A stretch of 45,528 nucleotides of DNA. It comes from Rhodospirillaceae bacterium (GTDB taxonomy: Bacteria; Pseudomonadota; Alphaproteobacteria; Rhodospirillales; Casp-alpha2). Positions within the stretch are counted from its first letter, which is position 1. Every line of letters starts with the position of its first letter. The position numbers and the translations under genes were made by a program. Shown here piece after piece: positions 19,041-29,074 of this stretch. Location of the stretch: positions 1 to 45,528 of the forward strand of contig NZAZ01000160.1 in assembly GCA_002686255.1 (NCBI GenBank), written 5' to 3'. The notes under the pieces were generated by a model, which did no database searches, was not told where the DNA came from, and saw only the letters and a list, made by a program, of their open reading frames with translations.

Positions 19041-19187
19041 CCCTTGACGCCCTTGGCCCGGCATGAGGAAATGGCGGCCGCCATTGCGGGCGCGTCGCTG
19101 GTGGCGATCGAGGATTGCGGCCACCTGTCGCCGCTGGAAAGGCCGCGCGCGGTCAGCGCCGTCATGCACTACTGGCTGGTCCGCTAA
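19041..19187 (+). pseudogene. 3' remnant of an alpha/beta hydrolase gene
   Basis: In the frame ending at the TAA at 19185-19187 the sequence reads LTPLARHEEMAAAIAGASL, VAIEDCGHLSPLERPRAV and SAVMHYWLVR. This matches the C-terminal end of alpha/beta hydrolases, including the catalytic His in EDCGHLSPLE. An in-frame stop lies at 19032-19034, and upstream of it is the helicase promoter region, so the body of the gene is missing. There is no credible start codon for a whole protein. The gamma-carbonic-anhydrase gene begins 12 bases later. Confidence 0.7.
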
Positions 19188-19199
19188 CGGAGGATACGC

Positions 19200-19766
19200 A
19201 TGGCCGACAACATCATGCCCTACAAGGGCGTCTGGCCGACCATCGATCCCAGCGTCTTCCTGGCGCCGACGGCGAACGTCATCGGCGACGTCGAGATCGG
19301 CGCCGAGACCAACATCTGGTTCGGCTGCCTGGTGCGCGGCGACATGAACGTCATCCGCATCGGCAGGCGGGTCAACATCCAGGACCTAAGCGTGGTCCAC
19401 GTCGACTCGCGCAAATACGGCGCCTTCATCGGCGACCAGGTAACCATCGGCCACGGCGCCGTCATCCACGCGTGCACGCTCGAAGACCGGTGCTTCGTCG
19501 GCATGCAGGCCTGCGTCATGGACGGCGCCGTGGTCGAGACCGGGGCCATGGTCGCCGCCGGGGCGCTGGTGGCGCCGGGCAAGACGGTCAAGGCCGGCCA
19601 ACTATGGGCCGGAACCCCGGCCCGTTTCGTGCGCGATTGCGCGGAGCGGGAAAACGAGATGATCGAAAGCGTGCCGCCCGAATACTGGGCCATGGCGCGG
19701 GAATACCTGAAAATCGGCATCGGCGTGGTAAAAGAGACGAAAGACCAGGGAGGGACCCATCCATGA
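19200..19766 (+). CDS. Gamma-carbonic-anhydrase-like hexapeptide-repeat protein
   Basis: A 188-residue left-handed beta-helix protein of the gamma carbonic anhydrase/PaaY/YrdA group. Hexapeptide repeats run through most of its length, and likely zinc His residues are in SVVHVDSRK and TIGHGAVIHACTLED. An AGGA ribosome site precedes the ATG. Its stop overlaps the start of the small mutase subunit (ATGA), so it is cotranscribed with the mutase operon. PaaY relatives are acyl-CoA thioesterases, so a CoA-salvage role in this operon is possible; carbonic anhydrase activity cannot be excluded. Confidence 0.88.
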   Translation: MADNIMPYKGVWPTIDPSVFLAPTANVIGDVEIGAETNIWFGCLVRGDMNVIRIGRRVNIQDLSVVHVDSRKYGAFIGDQVTIGHGAVIHACTLEDRCFVGMQACVMDGAVVETGAMVAAGALVAPGKTVKAGQLWAGTPARFVRDCAERENEMIESVPPEYWAMAREYLKIGIGVVKETKDQGGTHP

Positions 19767-20179
19767 ACGAGGAATCCCGCGTCATCAGGGTGATGTTGGC
19801 CAAGGTCGGGCTCGACGGCCACGACCGCGGCGTCAAGGTCGTCGCGCGCACGCTGCGCGACGCCGGCATGGACGTGGTCTATACCGGGCTCCACCGCACG
19901 CCCGACGAGGTCGTCCAGGCCGCCGTCCAGGAGGACGTGGACGTGCTCGGCGTCAGCCTGCTGTCCGGCGCCCACATGACCATCATCCCGGAAATCCTGA
20001 GGCTTCTCGACGAACTCGGCGCCTCGGACATCAACGTCGTCGCCGGCGGCGTCATCTCCGACGACGACGTCGAGGAATTGAAGAGCCTCGGCGTCGCCGA
20101 GGTGCTGCCGCAGGACTCGGCCCCGGACGAGATCGTCGCCACGCTCAAAAACGTCGTCGCCGGGCGCGGGCCGCGCTAG
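19763..20179 (+). CDS. hcmB: B12-binding small subunit of acyl-CoA mutase, probably HcmB
   Basis: A 138-residue cobalamin-binding subunit. The base-off B12 motif DxHxxG is present as DGHDRG (Asp18, His20, Gly23), followed by the SxL loop in GVSLLSGAH and the GG loop VVAGGVISDDD. As a separate short subunit it fits split mutases such as 2-hydroxyisobutyryl-CoA mutase, not the fused methylmalonyl-CoA mutase of about 700 residues. It begins within the stop of the preceding gene (ATGA) and is separated from its large subunit (22660) by ligase and chaperone genes. The specific assignment rests on large-subunit residues and gene order. Confidence 0.82.
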   Translation: MNEESRVIRVMLAKVGLDGHDRGVKVVARTLRDAGMDVVYTGLHRTPDEVVQAAVQEDVDVLGVSLLSGAHMTIIPEILRLLDELGASDINVVAGGVISDDDVEELKSLGVAEVLPQDSAPDEIVATLKNVVAGRGPR

Positions 20180-20203
20180 GCCGGCCCCCACGGACGCGCC
20201 GTC

Positions 20204-21676
20204 ATGGAATCCTGGTCCTTCCCGCCCGCTTACGACCAAGGCTTCATGCCCGGCGCGGACAGCCGTTACTGGTTTCCGGTGAGGGAGACCATGGACCCGG
20301 TTGAGCGCGAGGCGGCGATCGTCGGGCGGATCGGCCAGGTCATGCGCTACGCCTATGACCACGCGCCTTTTTACCGCAAAAAATGGGACGACGCCGGCAT
20401 CGACCCCGGCGCCATCAAGAGCCTCGAGGACTTCGAGCGCGTTCCGGTGGTGACCAAGGCGGAGCTCAGGCAGTCCCAGGCCGACAACCAGCCGTTCGGC
20501 GATTACCTGTGCGTGCCGGAAGCGGAAGTGCATCACATCCACGGCACCTCGGGCACGACGGGGCGCCCCACCGCCTTCGCCATCGGCCGCGGCGACTGGG
20601 CCACGATCGCCAACAACCAGGCCCGGGTGATGTGGGGCATGGGGCTCAGGCCCGGCGACATCGTCTTCATCGGCTCGGTGTTCAGCCTCTACATGGGATC
20701 GTGGGGGACGCTGATCGGGGCCGAGCGCCTGCGCGCAAAATGCTTCCCCTTCGGCGCCGGGGCGACGGGGATGACGGCGCGCGCCGCCCTGTGGATGCGG
20801 ATGACCAGGCCGAAGGCGTTCTACGGCACGCCTTCCTACGCGCTGCACCTGGCCGAGGTGGCGCTTGGCGAAGGCATCGATCCGAAGGAATTCGAGCTCG
20901 GCCTGCTGTTCTTTTCCGGCGAGCCGGGGGCGTCGATCCCCAGCGTCAGGAACCGCATCGCCGGCCTCTACGACGCCCGGGTCATCGATACCGGCTCGAT
21001 GGCCGAAATGACGCCATGGATGAACGCCGCCGGGACCAGGGAGACGGACGGCATGTTGTTGTGGCAGGACATGGTCTATACCGAGGTCTGCGACCCGAAG
21101 TCGTTTTGCCGCGTCGGCTGGGGCGGGCAGGGGACGCCGGTCTACACCCATCTAGAGCGCACGTCGCAGCCGATGATCCGGCTGGTTTCCAATGACCTGA
21201 CCCATTGGACCGACGGCGCCGACAACCCCTGCGGGCGCACCTATCCGCGCCTGCCCGACGGCATCTACGGGCGCATCGACGACATGTTCACCATCAGGGG
21301 CGAGAACATCTATCCGAGCGCCATCGACGGCGTCCTCAGCGAGCTCCCCGGCTACGGCGGCGAACACCGGATCATCATTACGCGGGACGGCGCCATGGAC
21401 GAACTGCTGGTGCGCATGGACGCGCTCGAGGAAATCTTCGCCAAGGGCGACAACGCGCTGAAGGCGCTCCGGGAACGGGCGGAAAAGGACTTGGGCACCG
21501 TCTTGGGCGTCCGCGCCCGGGTCGACATCGTGCCCTCCGACGCCATCCCGCGCACCGATTTCAAGGCCCGGCGGGTCATCGACGACCGCGACCTGTTCAA
21601 GTCGCTTATTGGCGGGGGGCAAGAGGCGGGGAGCGGCGTTAGCCGCGACAGGGACAAAAATAAGGTGGGGGAATGA
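20204..21676 (+). CDS. hcl: AMP-forming acyl-CoA ligase, probably 2-hydroxyisobutyrate-CoA ligase
   Basis: A 490-residue ligase of the PaaK-like branch of the adenylate-forming family. The nucleotide loop is HGTSGTTGRPT (113-123); further motifs are YGTPSY, DTGSMAEMTPW, GRIDDMFTIRGENIYPSA and the C-terminal Lys of IPRTDFKARRVID. Phenylacetate-CoA ligase is the usual automatic label. Its place between the two mutase subunit genes, next to the chaperone, matches the 2-hydroxyisobutyrate operon of tert-butanol and MTBE degraders, so I infer that it activates 2-hydroxyisobutyrate or a close acid. Its stop overlaps the chaperone start (ATGA). Confidence 0.78.
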   Translation: MESWSFPPAYDQGFMPGADSRYWFPVRETMDPVEREAAIVGRIGQVMRYAYDHAPFYRKKWDDAGIDPGAIKSLEDFERVPVVTKAELRQSQADNQPFGDYLCVPEAEVHHIHGTSGTTGRPTAFAIGRGDWATIANNQARVMWGMGLRPGDIVFIGSVFSLYMGSWGTLIGAERLRAKCFPFGAGATGMTARAALWMRMTRPKAFYGTPSYALHLAEVALGEGIDPKEFELGLLFFSGEPGASIPSVRNRIAGLYDARVIDTGSMAEMTPWMNAAGTRETDGMLLWQDMVYTEVCDPKSFCRVGWGGQGTPVYTHLERTSQPMIRLVSNDLTHWTDGADNPCGRTYPRLPDGIYGRIDDMFTIRGENIYPSAIDGVLSELPGYGGEHRIIITRDGAMDELLVRMDALEEIFAKGDNALKALRERAEKDLGTVLGVRARVDIVPSDAIPRTDFKARRVIDDRDLFKSLIGGGQEAGSGVSRDRDKNKVGE

Positions 21677-22656
21677 GCGCCAAGAAAAAGAACAAAACAT
21701 CCCCCGGCATGGACCTGGTCGACGGCGTGCTGACGGGCAATGTCCGCGCCATCGCCCGCATGATCTCCCTGGCCGAGGCGGCGAAACCGGAAAACCGGCC
21801 GGCATTGGCGGAAATCTTCCGCCGCGCCGGCAACGCCCACGTGGTCGGCATAACCGGCGTCCCCGGCAGCGGCAAATCGACCCTGGTGCGCGGCCTGGCG
21901 AAGGCGGTGCGGGCGTCGGGGCGCCGCGTCGGCATCGTCGCCATCGACCCGTCGAGCCCGTTTTCCGGCGGCGCCATCCTCGGCGACCGGGTGCGGATGA
22001 CGGAGCTGACCGGCGACGACGGCGTCTTCATCCGCTCGATGGCCACGCGCGGCGCCCTCGGCGGCCTGGCCCGGGCCAGCCTCGAGGCGGTGGACGTGCT
22101 CGATGCCGCCGGCTTCGACCTCATCCTCATCGAAACCGTCGGCGTCGGCCAGGATGAGGTCGACGTGGTACAGGCGGCGCATACGGTGGCCGTGATCTCG
22201 GCCCCCGGCCTCGGCGACGAGATCCAGGCGATCAAGGCCGGAATCCTGGAAATCGCCGACATCCATGTGGTGTCGAAATGCGACCGGCCGGACGCCAACG
22301 CCACCATCACCGACCTCAAGGGAATGCTGACGCTGGGTGTGCGGGCGATGGAAATGGGCGGCGGCGATTGGCGGGTTTCGGTGGTGCCGACCAGCGCCGA
22401 GACCGGCGAAGGCATCGACGACCTGCTGGCCGCCATCGACGGCCACGGCCGGCACTTGGCGGACACCGGCGGCCTCGAGGAGCGCCGCCGCCGGATCCTG
22501 GAAATGCGGGTTCTGAAGACCGCCGAGGACATAATCCGCAAAGACTTCCGGGACGGCCGTGATAAGCTTTCGGGGCTGATGGACCGGGTCCGGGAACGCA
22601 GGATGGACCCCCACGAGGCGGCGCTGAAACTGTTGGACAGGATCAAAAAGGACTGA
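21673..22656 (+). CDS. MeaB/ArgK-family GTPase chaperone of the mutase (MeaH-like)
   Basis: A 327-residue G3E-type P-loop GTPase that guards and reloads the B12 cofactor of acyl-CoA mutases. Walker A is GVPGSGKST (62-70), followed by VAIDPSSPFSGGAILGDRVRM, the ETVGVGQDEVDV switch region and the VSKCDRPDA base-recognition loop (usually NKxD). The C-terminal helices for dimerisation are present. ATGA overlap with the ligase and a 3-base gap to the large mutase subunit make it part of the same translational unit. Confidence 0.93.
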   Translation: MSAKKKNKTSPGMDLVDGVLTGNVRAIARMISLAEAAKPENRPALAEIFRRAGNAHVVGITGVPGSGKSTLVRGLAKAVRASGRRVGIVAIDPSSPFSGGAILGDRVRMTELTGDDGVFIRSMATRGALGGLARASLEAVDVLDAAGFDLILIETVGVGQDEVDVVQAAHTVAVISAPGLGDEIQAIKAGILEIADIHVVSKCDRPDANATITDLKGMLTLGVRAMEMGGGDWRVSVVPTSAETGEGIDDLLAAIDGHGRHLADTGGLEERRRRILEMRVLKTAEDIIRKDFRDGRDKLSGLMDRVRERRMDPHEAALKLLDRIKKD

Positions 22657-22659
22657 CCG

Positions 22660-24402
<1,743 letters not shown>

Positions 24403-24529
24403 GGGAGGGTGCGCGGCTCGGGCCGCCGCTCACCGATCAGCGGCAGGGGCGTGCGGAAACCGGCCGCTTTCCGTTCCCTGTTCCTAACATCGGAGGTGAA
24501 CCGATTTAAGGGAGATGGTTGGTGCCCAC

Positions 24530-24570
24530 TTGACCAAAATCAAGGTGGGAAACCTGGAACCATTTATTTT
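24530..24570 (+). promoter_or_regulatory. FNR/CRP-type box and promoter of the nitrate reductase operon
   Basis: TTGACCAAAATCAA (24530-24543) matches the FNR consensus TTGAT-N4-ATCAA at nine of ten fixed positions, and is flanked by a further C and G that extend the palindrome. A -10-like TATTTT lies at 24565-24570, so the box would be centred about 41.5 bases before a start near 24578, the standard class II activator position. FNR, or a Dnr/NnrR relative, would give anaerobic or nitric-oxide control. The whole gap 24403-24777 (375 bases) holds otherwise only a 33-codon ORF at 24637-24738 that I do not trust. Confidence 0.75.
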
Positions 24571-24777
24571 CCTGAGGGCGTGCCCTTATGACAGGCACGG
24601 CGACAAAAGAAAAAAGTATCTAGGGCTAAGGCCACAATGGGATTCGAAGGCGCCGCCATGGCAACAGATAACGGAGAAACGGAACGGGTGCGCGGCCTGC
24701 CGAGGTCGGTTCCGTTTCCAGGATTCCGGCGCGCGTGAGTGGGGTGACGGGGCCTCAAACTTGAAAGGTTGGCAAAT

Positions 24778-25272
24778 ATGATTACCGGGTTTTCAAAAAG
24801 ATGGCGGCTCCCTGCGTTAGGGGTTCTTATGGCCGTCATTTGGTTGGCGCCGATCAAGCATGGTCAGGCCGCGGAGAACGGCCAAGAAATTTTCCTAGAT
24901 AATTGCGCGGCTTGCCACACCATCGGCAAGGGAAAATTGGTCGGGCCCGATTTGGCGGGCGTAACCTCGCGCCGGGAAGCAGGCTGGCTCAAACGGCAAA
25001 TCAATGATCCCGAAGGGCTGATTGCCGAAAAAGACCCGATTGCAATGCAGCTTTTGAAGGAAGCCGACAATGTGCCGATGCCGGGACCCGAATTAAGCGA
25101 TGCGGATGTGGTCGCGGTAATTGCCTATTTGAAGAGCACCGAAAAACAAGCGGATGTAGCCGTCGGTCTTCCTTCTCAATATATGCCGACTCTGCTCATA
25201 AGCATATTGGTGTTGATTGGCCTCACCTTGATAGGACTCAAAGTGGGAAACAAGAAAGTGGACGTGAGATGA
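24778..25272 (+). CDS. Membrane-anchored monoheme cytochrome c
   Basis: A 164-residue c-type cytochrome. A hydrophobic signal segment (residues 11-25) is followed by the heme site CAACH (43-47), a probable axial Met102 in NVPMPGPELSD, the C-terminal helix VVAVIAYLK, and a transmembrane segment near residues 128-148 ending in a Lys-rich stop. It is therefore periplasmic and tethered. GAAAGG precedes the ATG at 24778 by nine bases; the TTG nine bases earlier has no spacing. It is the first gene after the FNR box and lies 43 bases before narG. It probably exchanges electrons with the NarGHI complex or the c-type pool. Confidence 0.88.
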   Translation: MITGFSKRWRLPALGVLMAVIWLAPIKHGQAAENGQEIFLDNCAACHTIGKGKLVGPDLAGVTSRREAGWLKRQINDPEGLIAEKDPIAMQLLKEADNVPMPGPELSDADVVAVIAYLKSTEKQADVAVGLPSQYMPTLLISILVLIGLTLIGLKVGNKKVDVR

Positions 25273-25315
25273 TTTCAAAAACCATGGAAATCAAAAAGAA
25301 ACCAAAAGGGATGTC

Positions 25316-28300
25316 ATGAAAGATAACAGCAAGTGGTTTAACGTAAGCGAGGACTCTCGTTCGTGGGAGGAATTTTACCGAAAAAGATGGAGCTACGACT
25401 ACAGCGTGCGAACGGGTCATGGCGTGAACTGTTCCATGTCTTGCAGTTGGGAGGTCTTCGTAAAAGACGGGCTTATATGCTGGGAACTTCAAAAAACGGA
25501 TTATCCGCAGATCGATCCCGATATCCCCAATGTCGAACCCAGGGGCTGCCAGAGAGGCGTTACCGCTTCCTGGTATCCTTACAGCCCCTTGAGGCCGAAG
25601 TTTCCGTACGTACGCAAAGTGCTGTGGGATTTTTACGCCGAAGAAATCAAAAACGGCAAAGACCCCGTTGACGCTTATGCAAGCATCGTTGAAGACGAGG
25701 AGAAGTCAAAAAAATACAAATCCGCCAGAGGCAAGGCGGGTTGGAAAAGAGTGAGTTGGGACAAGGCGGTCGAGCTGGTCGCGGCGGGCCAGATTTACAC
25801 CATCAAAAAGTATGGCGCCGACCACATGGCCAACTTTTCACCTATCCCCGCAATGAGCCTGCTCAGTTTCATTTCGGGGCACAGGTACAACAATTTGCTG
25901 GGCGGCATATATTGCAGCTATTACGAGTGGTATCACGACCTTCCGCATGTTTCTTCCTCTATGTTCGGGGACCAAACGGAAAACTGCGAAAGCTCCGACT
26001 GGTATCTCGGCACCTACTGGATTGTCGCCGGTGCCAACATAAACATGACCCGCACCGCGGATTGCCATTTCGTTTCCGAGGCGAAATACCGGGGCTCGAA
26101 AATAGTGGTGATTTCTCCCAACTATTCGGATGTGACGAAATATGCCGATACATGGGTTCCGCTCGTGCCCGGAAGCGACGGCGCCTACCTGATGGCTTGT
26201 ATCCACGTCATCCTGAAAGAGTTCTATGTCGACAAGGAAACGCCGTACTTCACCGAGTATGCAAAACAATACACCAACCAGCCGTTCCTTGTCGTTCTGG
26301 AAGAAGACGGCGAAAAATATCAGATGGGACGGTTCCTGCGGGCGTCCGATGTCGCGGAGTACTCAGGCGAGGAAAATGCCGATTGGAAACTGATCATGAC
26401 CGATGGCGAGGGCAATCTGCACCTTCCCACCGGGTCTGTCGGTTTCAGGTGGGAAAAGGAGCCAACGGGCAACTGGAACCTGCAACTGAAAAACGCCGTT
26501 ACCAAAGAGGACTTTGATCCGCTCCTCACCCTGCTCGGAAATGATGACCAAAAGGCAATGGTCTCGTTCAGCGACTTTACCGATACCTTCAGTATCGATT
26601 TGGGCAAGTCGAAGGGGGAAAGCCAGAACGCAACGGAAATGTTACGCGAAGTCCCGGCCAAAAAAATAACAACAAACGATGGCAGGGAATTACTCGTAAC
26701 CACCGCCTTCGACCTTTTGATGGCGCAGGCCGGTGTGTCGAGAGGGCTGGGCGGCGATTATCCCGAGGACTACGACGACCCGAAACCCTATACCCCGGCC
26801 TGGCAGGAGTCGCAGACGGGCGTCAGCAGGGACCTCGCCATCCAGGTGGGAAGGGAATTCGCCGACAATGCCGAAAAGACAAAAGGCAAATCACTGTTCA
26901 TAACAGGCCCGGGAATTCAGCACTTTTACCACGGCGCTTCCATGTATTACCGCAACCAGGCGGTGATGCTTGCCCTTTGCGGCTGCAACGGGGTCAACGG
27001 GGGTAATTTCAACCACTATGTCGGCACCCAGCACACGCGGCTAAATGCCGCGTTCGTCAATCTCGGCGCCGGTCTCGATTGGTCGAGGCCGCCCAGGCTG
27101 ATGAACAGCACCTCTTTGTGGTATTTCCATACCGGCCAGTGGAAATACGACAATATGCCTCTCGACACCCAGTGGGCCACGGGGGCCAATAAGCTTCCCG
27201 AATTCAACCACGCGGCCGACATGAACGCCCTTGCCGTTAGGTTGGGATGGCTGCCTTTCTTCCCTCAAATCGACAAAAAGAACCCGATGGAGATTTACAA
27301 GGAAGCCGTGGAAGCGGGGTGTAAAGACGATGGTGAAGTCAAAGAATGGGTTGCGGAGCAATTCAAGGAAGGCAAGTTGAATTTTGCCATTCATGATGTG
27401 GACGCCCCCGAAAACCGCCTGAAAATGCTCACCGTGTATCGCGGGAACCTCATCGGAACTTCCATGCGGGGGCATGAATTGGCGCTCAAGCACTTCCTCG
27501 GAACGCACAACAACGTAATGTGGGACGAAGAGCCGGCAAAAGGCCTGATGAATGAAATCGAATGGCACGAAGAAGAAGCCATCGGCAAACTGGACTTTCT
27601 GGTCAACCTCAACATCCGCATGGATTCCACCGCCAATTATTCCGATGTCGTTCTGCCGGCCGCCTTCTGGTACGAAAAATACGATGTCACCTTCGGCGAT
27701 ATGCACACATTTGTTCATCCCTTGACGCCGGCGACGGAGCCGCCATGGGAAACCAAGCACGACTGGGAAGCCTTTAAGCTCTTGGCCAAGAAGTTCTCGG
27801 AAATGGCGGAGAAACATTTCCCCGAACCGGTAAAAGACATTGTGTTCAATGCCTTGTGGATGGACAGCCCCGACCAACTCGCCCAACCCTTAGGCGAGAT
27901 AAAGGACTGGCGAAATGGCGATACGGAACTCGTCCCCGGCAAATCATTCCCCAATATCGCCGTCGTCGAGCGGGATTACACCAAGGTTTACGACAAACTG
28001 GTTTCACTGGGCCCGCTCGTCTGCCAGCCCAAAGGCTATGGTTCCAAAGGACAGTACACGGACCTGACGCCGATCGTCGAGGAAGAGCTCAAACACAACG
28101 AAGTCTTGGATGTAAAAGACGACCGCGTGTATTTCGAAAAGCCGGAGCAGGCCTGTGAGCTCATTCTTCAGATTTCTCCGGAACTCAACGGCCGGCTGTC
28201 ATCGCTCTTTTTCAAGGAAATGGAAAAGAAAGTGGGTCTTCCCCTCGCCGACATGGTTGATGGAGTCAAAGGCAGGAAGGTCCATTACAAGGACATCATT

Positions 28301-29074
28301 TCACAGCCGAGAAGAATTCACACGACGCCACAGTGGAGTTGTGTGTTGGCCGATAAAAACGGAAAACAGAGAACCTTCGGCCCGTGGACGATGAATGTGG
28401 AACGGCTGAAGCCCTGGCACACCCTTTCGGGAAGGCAGGAAATTTATTACGACCACCAGGGCATCAGGGAACTGGGAGAAGGGCTTCCAACCAACAAACC
28501 GCCGTTGGATATGATAGCGATTGGCGATATCAAACCGGATAAAGCCGGTCCCAAGTCAAAGGTGTTCCGCTTCATCACGCCGCATGGCAAATGGCAGATA
28601 CACAGCTCTTTCAGAGACCATTGGCCGATGATGCACATGTCTCGTGGAGGTCCCACGGTATGGCTCAATCCCGATGATGCAAATGATATCGAGGTGAAAG
28701 ACAACGACTGGGTGGAAATGTATTGCGAAAACGGGATTGAAGTCGTCCGGGCCGTCGTAAGCCATCAGGTGCCGCGTACCATGGCCATCACCTACCATCA
28801 GGTGGAACGGAATGTAAATGTTCCGTTCTCGCCTCTTGCCAAGAAAAACAATCTCTCCGACCTGCGCGGCGGCAACAACAACGCCACCACCAGAATCCTG
28901 ATGAACCCGCACACCATGATCGGCGGATATGCCCAATTCTCATATTACATCAACTATTGGGGAACCAGCCCGTCTGAACGCGACCACGGGGTAATCATCC
29001 GCAAAATGCCTTTGGGCGCTGAAAACAAGCCGATCTATCAGGAACGTGATCTCCATAAATTACCAGCGAAATGA
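25316..29074 (+). CDS. narG: Membrane-bound nitrate reductase alpha subunit (NarG/NxrA type)
   Basis: The 1252-residue molybdopterin catalytic subunit. The FS0 iron-sulfur ligands are His35, Cys39, Cys43 and Cys78, with the spacing of E. coli NarG. The Mo ligand Asp is conserved (Asp208 in YEWYHDLP; Asp222 in E. coli). GPGIQHFYHG, the GRGGP-like SRGGPTVWL and the closing IGGYAQFSYYINYWG also match. It has no twin-arginine signal, so it faces the cytoplasm. It is about 15 residues shorter at the N-terminus than E. coli NarG. Composition is A/T-richer than flanking genes. Cytoplasmic-type nitrite oxidoreductases share all these features, so direction of catalysis is not settled. Confidence 0.95.
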   Translation: MKDNSKWFNVSEDSRSWEEFYRKRWSYDYSVRTGHGVNCSMSCSWEVFVKDGLICWELQKTDYPQIDPDIPNVEPRGCQRGVTASWYPYSPLRPKFPYVRKVLWDFYAEEIKNGKDPVDAYASIVEDEEKSKKYKSARGKAGWKRVSWDKAVELVAAGQIYTIKKYGADHMANFSPIPAMSLLSFISGHRYNNLLGGIYCSYYEWYHDLPHVSSSMFGDQTENCESSDWYLGTYWIVAGANINMTRTADCHFVSEAKYRGSKIVVISPNYSDVTKYADTWVPLVPGSDGAYLMACIHVILKEFYVDKETPYFTEYAKQYTNQPFLVVLEEDGEKYQMGRFLRASDVAEYSGEENADWKLIMTDGEGNLHLPTGSVGFRWEKEPTGNWNLQLKNAVTKEDFDPLLTLLGNDDQKAMVSFSDFTDTFSIDLGKSKGESQNATEMLREVPAKKITTNDGRELLVTTAFDLLMAQAGVSRGLGGDYPEDYDDPKPYTPAWQESQTGVSRDLAIQVGREFADNAEKTKGKSLFITGPGIQHFYHGASMYYRNQAVMLALCGCNGVNGGNFNHYVGTQHTRLNAAFVNLGAGLDWSRPPRLMNSTSLWYFHTGQWKYDNMPLDTQWATGANKLPEFNHAADMNALAVRLGWLPFFPQIDKKNPMEIYKEAVEAGCKDDGEVKEWVAEQFKEGKLNFAIHDVDAPENRLKMLTVYRGNLIGTSMRGHELALKHFLGTHNNVMWDEEPAKGLMNEIEWHEEEAIGKLDFLVNLNIRMDSTANYSDVVLPAAFWYEKYDVTFGDMHTFVHPLTPATEPPWETKHDWEAFKLLAKKFSEMAEKHFPEPVKDIVFNALWMDSPDQLAQPLGEIKDWRNGDTELVPGKSFPNIAVVERDYTKVYDKLVSLGPLVCQPKGYGSKGQYTDLTPIVEEELKHNEVLDVKDDRVYFEKPEQACELILQISPELNGRLSSLFFKEMEKKVGLPLADMVDGVKGRKVHYKDIISQPRRIHTTPQWSCVLADKNGKQRTFGPWTMNVERLKPWHTLSGRQEIYYDHQGIRELGEGLPTNKPPLDMIAIGDIKPDKAGPKSKVFRFITPHGKWQIHSSFRDHWPMMHMSRGGPTVWLNPDDANDIEVKDNDWVEMYCENGIEVVRAVVSHQVPRTMAITYHQVERNVNVPFSPLAKKNNLSDLRGGNNNATTRILMNPHTMIGGYAQFSYYINYWGTSPSERDHGVIIRKMPLGAENKPIYQERDLHKLPAK

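Noticed and set aside
24637..24738. 33-codon ORF in the cytochrome c leader
   Set aside because: No clear ribosome site and no similarity I can name; more likely chance sequence in a long leader.
25316..29074. Perchlorate, DMSO or formate oxidoreductase as identity of the large molybdoenzyme
   Set aside because: The His-Cys-Cys-Cys FS0 ligand set, the YHDLP Asp and the adjoining narH/J/I genes are specific to the NarG/NxrA group.
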